From Aquipseudomonas ullengensis (GTDB taxonomy: Bacteria; Pseudomonadota; Gammaproteobacteria; Pseudomonadales; Pseudomonadaceae), in assembly GCF_014174475.1 (NCBI RefSeq), contig NZ_JACJUD010000005.1, forward strand, positions 124,001 through 188,000: a stretch of 64,000 bases of DNA, given 5' to 3'. The notes beneath the pieces are model-generated. The model had not been told where the DNA came from, ran no database searches, and saw only the letters and a list, made by a program, of their open reading frames with translations. Both the position numbers and the translations under genes were made by a program. Below, in pieces: positions 47,629-58,421 of the stretch; the first letter of the stretch is position 1; every line of letters begins with the position of its first letter.

Positions 47629-48327
47629 TCAGGCCTTGCGCGGGGCCAGGTAGGCCAGCCAGCGGCGCTCGGCGCGCTTGAACAGGCGCACCATGATGAA
47701 GGTCAGGCACAGGTAGAACAGGCCGGCGGTGATGTAGGCCTCGAACGGCAGGTAGAACTGCGAGTTGACGGTCTTGGCCGCACCGGTGATGTCGACCAGG
47801 GTGACGATGGACGCCAGGCTGGTGGTATGCAGCATCATGATCACTTCGTTGCTGTACTGCGGCAGCGCGCGGCGCAGGGCCGACGGCAGCAGGATCCGGT
47901 AGTACAGTTTGTAGCGCGACATGCCGATGGCCTTGGCTGCCTCGATCTCGCCGTGGGGCGTGGCCTTGATGCTGCCGGCAAGGATTTCTGCGGTGTAGGC
48001 GCTGGTGTTGACCGCGAAGGCCAGGCAGGCACAGAAGGTCGCATTGGACAGCAGCGGCCATAGCACGCTGTTGCGCACGGCCTCGAACTGGGCCAGGCCG
48101 TAGTAGATGAGGAACAGCTGCACCAGCATCGGCGTGCCGCGAATCACATAGGTGTACAGCCAGGCCGGGAAGTTGATCGCCGGCTGCTTGGACACCCGCA
48201 TCAGCGCCAGTGGCACCGCCGCCACCAGGCCCAGGGCCAGGGAGATGGCGAGCAATTTCAGGGTTACCAGCACACCACCGAAATACAGCGGCAGGCTGTC
48301 CCAGATCACGTTGTAGTCGAAGATCAC
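47629..48327 (-). CDS. aotM: Arginine/ornithine ABC transporter permease AotM
   Basis: This 232-residue inner-membrane permease of the HisM group has about five helices and the cytoplasmic EAA loop (EIEAAKAIGMSRYKLYYRIL) that contacts the ATPase. It pairs with AotQ to form the channel. It starts 16 bases after the aotQ stop. Confidence 0.92.
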   Translation of the reverse strand: MIFDYNVIWDSLPLYFGGVLVTLKLLAISLALGLVAAVPLALMRVSKQPAINFPAWLYTYVIRGTPMLVQLFLIYYGLAQFEAVRNSVLWPLLSNATFCACLAFAVNTSAYTAEILAGSIKATPHGEIEAAKAIGMSRYKLYYRILLPSALRRALPQYSNEVIMMLHTTSLASIVTLVDITGAAKTVNSQFYLPFEAYITAGLFYLCLTFIMVRLFKRAERRWLAYLAPRKA

Positions 48328-48343
48328 GCTTGCGCCCTCTTGC

Positions 48344-49033
48344 TCACAGCTCAGCGGCCTTGATGCCCGTGGAGTAACGCTGCTCCAGGAAGCGCAAGGC
48401 GATCAGGGAGACGGTGGTCAGCACCAGGTACAGCGCAGCCACGGCCAGGAAGAAGGTGAACGGCTCACGCGTCGCATCGGCGGCGCTCTTGGCCTTGAAC
48501 ATCATGTCTTGCAGGCCGACCACGGAAATCAGCGCGGTGGCCTTGGTCAGCACCAGCCAGTTGTTGGTGAAACCAGGAATGGCGAAACGAATCATCTGCG
48601 GCACGAGGATGCGGAAGAACACCTGCAGCCCGCTCATGCCATAAGCCGCACCCGCCTCGCCCTGGCCCTTGGGAATCGCCATGAACGCACCGCGGAAGGT
48701 TTCCGACAGGTAGGCGCCATAGATGAAACCCAGGGTGCCGACACCGGCAGCGAAAGGGTTGAGGTCGATGTAGTCCTCGTACCCCAGCATCGGCGCCAGG
48801 CGATTGAGCATGTCCTGGCCGCCGTAGAAGATCAGCAGGATCAGCACCAGATCGGGGATCCCGCGAATCACCGTGGCATAGGTCTCGCCCAGCAGTGACA
48901 ACCAGCGCATCGGCGACAGGCGAAAAGCCGCGCCCAACAGCCCCAGCACGACCGCCATGGCCATGGAGCACAGCGCCAGCAGCAAAGTGAGCCAGGCGCC
49001 GTCGAGAATGGTCGAGCCGTAGCCGTTGAGCAT
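48344..49033 (-). CDS. aotQ: Arginine/ornithine ABC transporter permease AotQ
   Basis: This 229-residue HisQ-group permease has the EAA-like loop GQGEAGAAYGMSGLQVFFRI and about five helices. It is separated from aotJ by a strong hairpin, so its level is probably well below that of the binding protein. Confidence 0.92.
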   Translation of the reverse strand: MLNGYGSTILDGAWLTLLLALCSMAMAVVLGLLGAAFRLSPMRWLSLLGETYATVIRGIPDLVLILLIFYGGQDMLNRLAPMLGYEDYIDLNPFAAGVGTLGFIYGAYLSETFRGAFMAIPKGQGEAGAAYGMSGLQVFFRILVPQMIRFAIPGFTNNWLVLTKATALISVVGLQDMMFKAKSAADATREPFTFFLAVAALYLVLTTVSLIALRFLEQRYSTGIKAAEL

Positions 49034-49080
49034 GATCGGAATTCCTCAGGCGTTACGCGGGACAGCGTCCGCTACAACGA

Positions 49081-49122
49081 AAAAGTGGCGCAAACCGCAC
49101 GGGGGAAGTTTGCGCCACTTTT
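49081..49122 (-). terminator. Strong hairpin between aotJ and aotQ
   Basis: Arms aaaagtggcgcaaac and gtttgcgccactttt (15 bp, perfect) around a 12-base loop lie just after the aotJ stop. It is a partial terminator or an mRNA-stabilising 3' end, as often seen after periplasmic binding-protein genes. Confidence 0.85.
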
Positions 49123-49133
49123 CTGAAAGGCGA

Positions 49134-49910
49134 TTACTCGCCGTAGACGTTGAACTGGAAGTACTTGTCCTGGACTTCCTTGTACTTGCCGTTGGCGCGG
49201 ATCGCCAGGATGGCAGCACTGATCTTGTCGGCCAGGGCCTTGTCGCCCTTGCGCACGGCAATACCCTGGCCTTCGCCGAAGTATTTGACGTCGGTGAAGT
49301 CCGGGCCCACGAAGGCGAAGCCTTTGCCAGCGTCAGTTTTCAGGAAGCCGTCATCGATGTTCACCGAGTCAGCCAGGGTTGCATCCAGACGACCGGAAGC
49401 CAGGTCGAGGAAGATTTCGTTCTGCGAGCTGTAACGCACGATCTCGGCGCCAGCGGCGGCGAAGACGTCAGTGGCGTAGCGGTCATACACGGAGGAGCGC
49501 TGTACGCCGATCTTCTTGCCTTTCAGGTCGGTGGCCGGATCTTTCATCTCGGCACCAGCCTTCATCGCCAGCTTGGCCGGGGTGGCGTAGTACTTGCCGG
49601 TGAAGTCGACCGACTTCTTGCGATCGTCGGTGATCGACATGGACGACAGCACGGCGTCGAACTTGCGCACTTTCAGGGCCGGGATCAGGCCGTCGAACTC
49701 CTGCTCAATCCACTGGCACTTGACCTTCATCTCTTCGCACAGGGCGTTGCCGATGTCGTAGTCGAAGCCGCTGATGCTGCCGTCGGGCTGCTTGAAAGCG
49801 AACGGTGGGTAGGCTGCTTCGATACCGATGCGCAGGGGTTTGTCATCGGCCTGAACCAGCGCGGCGAAAGCAGAGAGCGCCAGGGCGCCGAGAAGTACGA
49901 TCTTCTTCAT
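49134..49910 (-). CDS. aotJ: Arginine/ornithine-binding periplasmic protein
   Basis: This 258-residue solute-binding protein of the ArgT/HisJ family has a signal peptide ([21 protein letters not shown]), then [19 protein letters not shown] and the two-lobed SBP_bac_3 fold with [20 protein letters not shown] and a conserved ligand-site Asp. The start at 49910 is fixed by the signal sequence. It is the first gene of aotJQMP-argR, with an ArgR-like half-site about 160 bases upstream. Confidence 0.94.
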   Translation of the reverse strand: MKKIVLLGALALSAFAALVQADDKPLRIGIEAAYPPFAFKQPDGSISGFDYDIGNALCEEMKVKCQWIEQEFDGLIPALKVRKFDAVLSSMSITDDRKKSVDFTGKYYATPAKLAMKAGAEMKDPATDLKGKKIGVQRSSVYDRYATDVFAAAGAEIVRYSSQNEIFLDLASGRLDATLADSVNIDDGFLKTDAGKGFAFVGPDFTDVKYFGEGQGIAVRKGDKALADKISAAILAIRANGKYKEVQDKYFQFNVYGE

Positions 49911-50068
49911 CTTGTGACTCCTTCGAGATAGGGCTGCGGTGGGCAGAATGCGATTCGCCAGGGCCGTGGGTGAATTGTAGGAAGTGTCACCATCTTTGCC
50001 GCCCGCGAGGGGCAAACAAGAGGGCCGGCCAGGTGGGCGGCATTCTAACGAGAGGGGGAAGGTCGATA

Positions 50069-50084
50069 TTTCTTGAAAGCGACA
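50069..50084 (-). promoter_or_regulatory. ArgR-like half-site upstream of aotJ
   Basis: On the minus strand, TGTCGC-TTTCAAGA-AA matches the TGTCGC-N8-AA pattern also found before aruC. A weaker TGTAAC repeat lies directly upstream. Confidence 0.55.
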
Positions 50085-50372
50085 ACAAGTTACAGAAGGC
50101 CCGTACAGGCCGGGGGCGAGCCTTGACAGCCCGATCAGAACATGACCAGCGGGACAGAAAAAGACAACCCAGTATCAAAGCAATAGCCACGCCACTTTTT
50201 CGGCAACCTTGTAAACACTAGGGGTTGCGCCTTTAAGTCGATTTTTCTCGACGACCTTTACGCCCCGCAAAGGGGCATTCGCACCCACCGCACCCCGAAA
50301 CAGCGCAGGGTGTTACTCGATCGGTGTTACTGAGCGCGACAAAACCGATATTCATCGTCATTAAAAAGAACA

Positions 50373-50393
50373 ACCCCGGCTTGTGGCCGGGGT
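50373..50393 (-). terminator. Terminator after acsA
   Basis: The stem ACCCCGGC/GCCGGGGT with a 5-base loop is followed by TTCTTTTT on the minus strand, 24 bases after the acsA stop. Confidence 0.88.
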
Positions 50394-50416
50394 CGTTTGG
50401 GGTGCGCAACGCCAGG

Positions 50417-52372
<1,956 letters not shown>

Positions 52373-52492
52373 GGTTATACCTCAGTGAGGAGTTGTTCTT
52401 GTATGGCGCCTTTTGTATCCCCCTGCCCTTTTCAGGGCCATTCGACCATCGTCTTACCGCTCTACGACCTTCGTCCCAAGCCATTTGTGAGG

Positions 52493-52520
52493 CAAAAAAA
52501 AGGCGACCCTGAGGGTCGCC
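52493..52520 (-). terminator. Terminator after the 192-residue membrane protein gene
   Basis: The stem GGCGACCCT/GGGTCGCC with loop GA is followed by eight T on the minus strand, upstream of the acsA promoter region. Confidence 0.85.
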
Positions 52521-52643
52521 CACAATTCATTCCGGGGAGGGAATGTCAGAAACGCTGTCCGGGATTCGCAGGAACCGGACGCTGCAGATTGTTACCCGCC
52601 GCCGGTCACTGCACCATTCCACCTAAGTCGCATGCCCGGCCGA

Positions 52644-53222
52644 CTAGCCTGGCCGCACGCGGCGCGCCCGCCCCCTTCCCGGCATCCCGGCCACACAGGC
52701 GAAAACCAGCGCAGCGCCACAGGCCATCAGCAACAGAGCGGTGAACACTGCCAGCACATGCTGGCAAGGCAAGACGTGATTCCACAGCCGCGCCACGCCG
52801 AGAAACGCGGCGAACAGCCAGCCGGTGGTGGACAGCGCACCCAGCAGCGCCAAACGGCTGCGCAGTGGAAAAGGCAGGGAGCAGAACGAACCGCACTGCA
52901 GCGCGGGGAAACCGATCCGGTGCAGCAGCACGCCATTGAAGCTGAGCAACACGACGATGACGACCTTGGCCCAGAGCTTCTGGTTCAGCAGGTAGCCCTG
53001 GCCTTCGTCGAGATAACCTTGCAGCACCAGCAGCAGACCGCTGATCCACAGTGCCAGCAAGGCCAGGCTGACAATGCGCTGGGTTTCCGCGAGGTAGTCG
53101 AGTTGCAGCGCATTCAGCGGGCTGGCCCGCCACTGCCAGAGTTTATGGTCGGCAACCAGCACACGACCGAGGGCCAGGCAGCTCGCCAGCAGATGGGCGT
53201 AAACCAGTAGGGTTTTGAGCAT
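52644..53222 (-). CDS. Uncharacterised inner-membrane protein
   Basis: From ATG 53222 (MLKTLLVYAHLLASCLALGR) a 192-residue protein has about five hydrophobic helices separated by short loops, with conserved-looking His residues (AHLL, VADHKLW) and an Arg-rich C-terminal tail. The layout recalls small CopD/DUF2214-like membrane proteins, but I cannot assign a family. It lies between phhR and acsA and ends at its own terminator. Confidence 0.6.
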   Translation of the reverse strand: MLKTLLVYAHLLASCLALGRVLVADHKLWQWRASPLNALQLDYLAETQRIVSLALLALWISGLLLVLQGYLDEGQGYLLNQKLWAKVVIVVLLSFNGVLLHRIGFPALQCGSFCSLPFPLRSRLALLGALSTTGWLFAAFLGVARLWNHVLPCQHVLAVFTALLLMACGAALVFACVAGMPGRGRARRVRPG

Positions 53223-53384
53223 TGCACCGTCCTTGCCTGCGTTCTGGGCAAGGCCCAGTCGGGCTTGCGGCCAGAATGCTAGCAACGCGACTTACCCCCA
53301 GACAGTCAGCCACCTATCCACCAAAAGTAGGAACTGCCCGGCCTGACTGTGAACGGCTTGGAATATTCGACAAGCTCCTGACGC

Positions 53385-54941
53385 TCAGGACTCCTTGCCC
53401 AAGCCATGCTGACGCAACTTGTTGGCGATGGTGGTGTGCGACACACCCAGGCGCTTACCCAGCAGGCGACTGCTCGGGTGATCGGCATACAGGCGCTCCA
53501 GCACCACCTTTTCGAAGCGCCCGAGGATGTCGTCCAGGTTGCCCTCGGTGGAAAACTCGCCCAACGGCTGCGGCGCCCCATAGTCCGGCAAGCGGATGTG
53601 CTCGGCCTTGACCGTGCCGCCCTCGCACAGTGAAACGGCCTGGAACAGCACGTTCTCCAACTGGCGCACGTTGCCTGGCCAATGGTAGCGACCGAGGCGC
53701 TCGAAGGCCTGGGGCGCCAGCTTGGGCAGCGAGCAGCCGATCTGCCGGCTGGCCGAGTCGAGGAAGTGTTCGACCAATGGGCCGAGGCCATCCAGGCAAT
53801 CGCGCAGCGGTGGAATGTGCAGGCTGAGCACGTTGAGGCGGTGGTACAGGTCCTGGCGAAATTCCCCCTTGCTACACAGCTCGGACAGGTCGACCTGGGT
53901 GGCGCAGATCACCCGCACATCCAGATAGACCTCCTCGTCGCTGCCGACCCGGCGGAAGCAGCCGTCCTGCAGAAAGCGCAGCAGCTTGGCCTGCAGGCGT
54001 GGGCTCATCTCGCCTACGCCATCGAGAAACAGGGTGCCGCCTGCGGTCAGCTCCAGCAGGCCGAGCTTGCCTTCCGGCCGCGCGCCCTCGAAGGCGCCGG
54101 GGCCGTAGCCAAACAGCTCGGTCTCGGCCATGGATTCCGGCAGCCCCGCGCAATTGAGCGCCATGAACGGCGACTGCCCGCGCGGACTGGCCAGGTGGCA
54201 GGCCCGCGCCAGCAGTTCCTTGCCGGTACCGGTTTCGCCCTCGATCAGCAGCGGCGCGTCCAGCGGCGCCATGCGCCGGGCCTCGCGCACTACCGCAGCC
54301 ATCACTTTCGAGCTCTGGAAGATGCTGTCGAAGCCGCGCAGTTCCTGCTTGCGCACATGGTAGATGCGCTCGCCGACGCGGTCGGCGCGGTGCAGGGTGA
54401 GTACGGCGCCAGCCAGAGCCTCGCTCTCGTCGTGTTCGGACTGCAGCGGCGCGATGTCGGCGAGAAAGATGTCACCCTTCACTTTCACCCGCAGGCCATT
54501 GATCCGCGCCTGGTTGGCGCGCACCAGTTCGGGCACGTCAAAATCGTCGATATAGCGTGACAACGCCATGCCCGGCACCTCGTCGACACGCACCCCGAGC
54601 AGCTGCGCGGCGCTGCGGTTGGCGGCGACGATCGAGCCGCCCATGTCGATCGACAGCACCGGGAAATCCAGCGCACCGAGCAGCGCATTCAGCTCCAGGT
54701 GCCGACGCTCGCTGGGCATCAGGCCGACGCGTTTGACCCCGAACACCCCGCCAATGCCTTCCAGCTTGGGCCGCAATGCCTGGAACTGCAGGTTGATCAG
54801 GTTCGGACAGTGCAGATAGATGGCGTTGCCCTGCTCGCCGCCGACTTCGCCACGGGCGACGTTGATGCCGTAGTCGACCAGCAGGTTGAGGATGTCGCGC
54901 AGGATGCCGACGCGGTTCTGGCAGTGGACTTTGATGCGCAT
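53385..54941 (-). CDS. phhR: PhhR, TyrR-type regulator of phenylalanine catabolism
   Basis: This 518-residue protein has an N-terminal ACT domain (MRIKVHCQNRVGILRDILNL), a PAS domain (~80-190), an AAA+ sigma-54-type domain with Walker A GETGTGKE and a C-terminal HTH (SSRLLGKRLGVSHTTIANKL). The GAFTGA loop needed to contact sigma-54 reads GAFEGA, so, like TyrR/PhhR of relatives, it probably works with sigma-70. It is divergent from phhAB and should activate them on phenylalanine or tyrosine. Confidence 0.92.
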   Translation of the reverse strand: MRIKVHCQNRVGILRDILNLLVDYGINVARGEVGGEQGNAIYLHCPNLINLQFQALRPKLEGIGGVFGVKRVGLMPSERRHLELNALLGALDFPVLSIDMGGSIVAANRSAAQLLGVRVDEVPGMALSRYIDDFDVPELVRANQARINGLRVKVKGDIFLADIAPLQSEHDESEALAGAVLTLHRADRVGERIYHVRKQELRGFDSIFQSSKVMAAVVREARRMAPLDAPLLIEGETGTGKELLARACHLASPRGQSPFMALNCAGLPESMAETELFGYGPGAFEGARPEGKLGLLELTAGGTLFLDGVGEMSPRLQAKLLRFLQDGCFRRVGSDEEVYLDVRVICATQVDLSELCSKGEFRQDLYHRLNVLSLHIPPLRDCLDGLGPLVEHFLDSASRQIGCSLPKLAPQAFERLGRYHWPGNVRQLENVLFQAVSLCEGGTVKAEHIRLPDYGAPQPLGEFSTEGNLDDILGRFEKVVLERLYADHPSSRLLGKRLGVSHTTIANKLRQHGLGKES

Positions 54942-55070
54942 GGCGGGACTCTGTTCGGTCTTGTTATGGCGATCAGCCAGGAACAATCGCTGGCTGCGAC
55001 AGATTATTCGTCAAGAATATGTGACAAAAACACAAAGCAACAAGGCGACGATGCGCCACTCCAGCCAACT

Positions 55071-55088
55071 CGTAATGTTTTATTTACA
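55071..55088. promoter_or_regulatory. TyrR/PhhR-like box upstream of phhA
   Basis: CGTAAT-GTTTTA-TTTACA resembles the TyrR/PhhR box TGTAAA-N6-TTTACA, with one half-site exact and the other at four of six. It is located between the divergent phhR and phhA starts, 122 bases before phhA. Confidence 0.55.
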
Positions 55089-55209
55089 AGCTAAACCCTC
55101 TCAAACGCCCATGCGCCCGCACCAACCTGCTGTTTTGCCGGACCTGCTGCGTTATTGCTAGGTCAACACAACAACAAGCGCCGGGTTGACGGCGGACGCG
55201 AGGCAGGCG

Positions 55210-55995
55210 ATGAAAACCACGCAATACGTGGCCCGGGAGCCCGATGTCAGCGGCTTTATCCACTATCCGGCCGACGAGCATGAACGCTGGAATACCCTGA
55301 TCACCCGCCAGCTCAAGGTGATCGAAGGCCGCGCCTGCCAGGAATACCTCGACGGCATCGAACAACTCGGTTTGCCCCACGAGCGCATCCCGCAGCTGGG
55401 CGATATCAACCGGGTGTTGCAGGCCGCCACCGGCTGGAGCGTGGCCCGGGTGCCGGCGCTGATTCCGTTCCAGACCTTCTTCGAGCTGCTGGCCAGCAAG
55501 CAGTTTCCCGTCGCCACTTTTATCCGTACGGCCGAGGAACTCGATTACCTGCAGGAGCCGGATATCTTCCATGAGGTCTTTGGCCACTGCCCGCTGCTGA
55601 CCAACCCCTGGTTCGCCGAGTTCACCCACACCTATGGCAAGCTCGGCCTGGCCGCCAGCAAGGAAGAGCGGGTGTACCTGGCTCGGCTGTACTGGCTGAC
55701 CATCGAATTCGGCCTGATCGACACGCCGCAGGGCAGGCGCATCTATGGCGGCGGCATCCTTTCCTCGCCCAAGGAGACCGTCTACAGCCTGTCCAGCGCC
55801 CCGGAACACCTGGCCTTCGACCCCGTGGAAGCGATGCGCACGCCCTACCGCATCGACATCCTGCAGCCGTTGTACTTCGTTTTGCCGGAACTCAAGCGCC
55901 TGTTCCAGTTGTCCCATGAAGACATCATGGGCATGGTCCAGCGCGCCCGGCAGCTGGGCCTGCATAGCCCGAAATTTCCGCCGAAGGCCGCTTGA
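55210..55995 (+). CDS. phhA: Phenylalanine 4-monooxygenase
   Basis: This 261-residue aromatic amino acid hydroxylase is of the short bacterial type, catalytic domain only. It converts phenylalanine to tyrosine with tetrahydropterin, O2 and iron. The iron ligands lie in the motif DIFHEVFGHCPLL (two His), with a Glu further on in LYWLTIEFGLI. The start at 55210 (MKTTQYVAREPDVSGF) is the family start. It is followed by phhB, which recycles the pterin. Confidence 0.95.
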   Translation: MKTTQYVAREPDVSGFIHYPADEHERWNTLITRQLKVIEGRACQEYLDGIEQLGLPHERIPQLGDINRVLQAATGWSVARVPALIPFQTFFELLASKQFPVATFIRTAEELDYLQEPDIFHEVFGHCPLLTNPWFAEFTHTYGKLGLAASKEERVYLARLYWLTIEFGLIDTPQGRRIYGGGILSSPKETVYSLSSAPEHLAFDPVEAMRTPYRIDILQPLYFVLPELKRLFQLSHEDIMGMVQRARQLGLHSPKFPPKAA

Positions 55996-56217
55996 TAACC
56001 TGCCTAGGATCTCTTGATCGTCAGCCATACTGCGTTGCAATCGGGCTCGGCCTGCTCATTTACACCTCGTAAACTCCGCGGCCTCGCCCAATTGCGCCTT
56101 GCCTGGCTCTAGCTCAAAAGATCCTAAACAGGTTCTGACAACTGCTGGTTGGATTGAGAGGCGCAAAGCTCAAGCCAACCTACGCTGTGTTCCCCCTCGA
56201 ATCCTGGAGAAAACCTG
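55996..56217. repeat. Interspersed repeat-like segment between phhA and phhB
   Basis: The segment from about 56005 to 56125 (gatcgtcagccatactgcgt, then GC-rich stretches, ending aaaagatcctaaacaggtt) is a type of intergenic DNA I have seen in several Pseudomonas genomes. It begins and ends with related words, aggatctcttgatc and aaaagatcctaaa. It seems to have been inserted between phhA and phhB, which are normally close. Confidence 0.4.
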
Positions 56218-56571
56218 ATGAGCCTTGCCCAAGCCAACTGCGAAGCCTGCCGCGCCGATGCGCCCCATGTGTCCGAAGCGGAACTGGCCGAGCTGATCCG
56301 CGAGATTCCGGACTGGAATATCGAAGTCCGCGACGGCCACATGGAGCTGGAGCGCAGCTACCTGTTCAAGAATTTCCGCCATGCCCTGGCCTTCACCAAT
56401 GCGGTGGGCGTGATCGCCGAGGAAGTCGGCCACCACCCGGCCCTGCTCACCGAGTGGGGCAAGGTCACCGTGACCTGGTGGAGCCATGAGATGAAGGGCC
56501 TGCACCGCAACGACTTCATCATGGCCGCCCGCACCGACCTGCTTGCTGCTGGTGCCGAAGGCCGCAAGTGA
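56218..56571 (+). CDS. phhB: Pterin-4a-carbinolamine dehydratase
   Basis: This 117-residue enzyme dehydrates the carbinolamine formed by PhhA so that the pterin cofactor can be reduced again. The active-site motif [20 protein letters not shown] contains the paired His and downstream Trp/His ([12 protein letters not shown]). It follows phhA on the same strand after a 222-base insert. Confidence 0.94.
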   Translation: MSLAQANCEACRADAPHVSEAELAELIREIPDWNIEVRDGHMELERSYLFKNFRHALAFTNAVGVIAEEVGHHPALLTEWGKVTVTWWSHEMKGLHRNDFIMAARTDLLAAGAEGRK

Positions 56572-56599
56572 GCTGATCTGACCGTAGCGGCTGCTTGCG

Positions 56600-56702
56600 C
56601 CGGGCCATATCGGTGGAAAATGCTTCGCAGTTTTCCACCCTACCCAAACCTGCAGGCGCCGTAGGGTGGATAACGCTCTGCTTATCCACCATGACAGCCC
56701 CG
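56600..56702. repeat. Palindromic intergenic repeats after phhB
   Basis: Two hairpins appear in tandem: ggtggaaaatgcttcg with cagttttccaccctacc, and gtagggtggataacgct with ctgcttatccacc. Both follow the pattern ggtgga(t/a)aa-loop-tt(a/t)tccacc common between Pseudomonas genes and may act as the phhAB terminator. The rest up to 56808 shows nothing. Confidence 0.6.
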
Positions 56703-56808
56703 CAAGCAGCCTCATCCGTGCCGGAAGATACCAATCCCATCCCGGGATCACCGAGTCGGTTATGGCTTTTCTGGATCCCCGCCTTCGCGAGGACGACAGG
56801 AGTGGAGC

Positions 56809-57789
56809 TCAGCCCTGGTCCGAGCGCCCCACCTGCGGCTCGCCGAGGAACGTCGCCTGTTCGTGGCGATCGCGGCCCTGCTGCTTGGCGCGGTAGAGCA
56901 GCTTGTCCACCGCCTCAATAAAGCTCAGCGGCGTGTCGTCCACGGCCGGGATGATGGTGCCGACACCCAGGCTGATGGTCAGCAACGGCGCGACATTGGA
57001 GTGCTCGTGGGGGATCTGCTGCTTGTGGATCAGCTTGCGGCAGCGCTCGGCCACTTGCCGGGCCGCCTGGCCGTCGGTTTCCGGCAGCACCAGGACGAAC
57101 TCCTCTCCGCCGTAGCGCGCGATGCAGTCCCGCGGGCGCACCGCCAGGTCTTGCAGCGCCTGGCCGACGCGCTTGAGGCAGTCGTCGCCCTTGATATGGC
57201 CGTAGTGGTCGTTGTACTGCTTGAAATAGTCGATATCCAGCAGGATCAGCGATAGCGGCTTGCGCGTGCGCTGGGCGTTGGCCCATTCGATCTGCAGGGT
57301 CGAGTCGAACATGCGCCGGTTGTTGATGCCGGTCAGGCCGTCCTTGTAGGAGAACTCCTCCAGCTCCTTCTGCAGGCGCAGCACTTGCTCTTCGGTCTTC
57401 TTGCGCTCGCTGATGTCGAACATGAAGCCAACCAGCGCCTCCACCTCGCCCGCCGCGTTGCGCACCACGTGCACCACGTCGCGAATCCACACATAGTCGC
57501 CACTCTTGGTCAGGGCGCGGTAATCGGCCTCGTGGTCGACGCCGTTCTGCGACTGCGAGATGCAGAAATTCACCACCGTCTCGCGCTCATCCTCATGGAT
57601 GCGCTCGGCCCAGTCGTTGGCGCTGATCCAGCTCTGCTGCGTCCAGCCCAGCAGGCTCTCGATCTGCGGACCGATGTAGGCGAAGGTCATGGTCTTCCAG
57701 TCGATCTTCCAGGGGATCGCCTTGGTCGACTCGAGCAGGGTCTTGTACACCGCGCTGTCGGTTTCTACGGCTTGGTTGAGGTCGGTCAT
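56809..57789 (-). CDS. PAS-GGDEF diguanylate cyclase
   Basis: From ATG 57789 a 325-residue cytoplasmic protein has a PAS_3-type sensor domain (~20-135; WKTMTFAYIGPQIESLLGWT, DYVWIRDVVHVV), a short coiled coil and a GGDEF domain. The active motif is RYGGEEF. Five residues before it lies RPRD, fitting the RxxD inhibitory site for c-di-GMP, so product feedback is likely. It has no membrane segments. It would raise c-di-GMP in response to a PAS-sensed signal that cannot be deduced. Confidence 0.9.
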   Translation of the reverse strand: MTDLNQAVETDSAVYKTLLESTKAIPWKIDWKTMTFAYIGPQIESLLGWTQQSWISANDWAERIHEDERETVVNFCISQSQNGVDHEADYRALTKSGDYVWIRDVVHVVRNAAGEVEALVGFMFDISERKKTEEQVLRLQKELEEFSYKDGLTGINNRRMFDSTLQIEWANAQRTRKPLSLILLDIDYFKQYNDHYGHIKGDDCLKRVGQALQDLAVRPRDCIARYGGEEFVLVLPETDGQAARQVAERCRKLIHKQQIPHEHSNVAPLLTISLGVGTIIPAVDDTPLSFIEAVDKLLYRAKQQGRDRHEQATFLGEPQVGRSDQG

Positions 57790-57886
57790 GGGGTGAACTC
57801 CACACGCGATTCGTTCGGCGCGAATCACACGGCTAGGGGAAGGCCACTGCCGAAGCAGCGTCTGCTTCGTTTATACAAGCAAACGC

Positions 57887-58300
57887 TTAAAAATCCACCT
57901 TGCCACGCCCGGCCTTGATCGCACCGCGCTTGGTCTTGCCTTCCAGACGGCGCTTCTTCGAGCCCAGGGTGGGCTTGGTCGGGCGCCGCGCCTTTTCCGT
58001 CTTGCCGGCGCTGCGGATCAGCTCGCCGAGGCGTTCCAGGGCATCGGCGCGGTTCTGTTCCTGGGTGCGGTACTGCTGGGCCTTGATGATCACCACGCCT
58101 TCGGCGGTGATGCGGCTGTCGCGCAGCTCCAGCAGGCGTTCCTTGTAGAACGGCGGCAACGACGAGGCCTGGCTGTCGAAGCGCAGGTGCACGGCGCTGG
58201 ATACCTTGTTGACGTTCTGCCCGCCGGCGCCCTGGGCGCGGATGGCGGTCAGCTCGACTTCGTCGTCGGGCAGATGAACGGAGTTGGAGATCACCAGCAT
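57887..58300 (-). CDS. arfB: ArfB (YaeJ) ribosome-rescue peptidyl-tRNA hydrolase
   Basis: This 137-residue release-factor-like protein has the catalytic motif GAGGQNVNK and a basic C-terminal tail (TLGSKKRRLEGKTKRGAIKA) that threads into the empty mRNA channel. It frees ribosomes stalled without a stop codon. The start at 58300 (MLVISNSVHLPDDE) is the family start. It is divergent from the MFS gene with 121 bases between. Confidence 0.93.
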   Translation of the reverse strand: MLVISNSVHLPDDEVELTAIRAQGAGGQNVNKVSSAVHLRFDSQASSLPPFYKERLLELRDSRITAEGVVIIKAQQYRTQEQNRADALERLGELIRSAGKTEKARRPTKPTLGSKKRRLEGKTKRGAIKAGRGKVDF

Positions 58301-58421
58301 GGCGGAGTCCGAAACAGGGGCGCACAGCATAACGCAGAACGAACGGGGAACATTTGCCCACACCCGCCTGACCAAACACCCAGTCTTGTCAGCTCCGCCG
58401 GCTTCTCCTAGGGTAAAAAGC

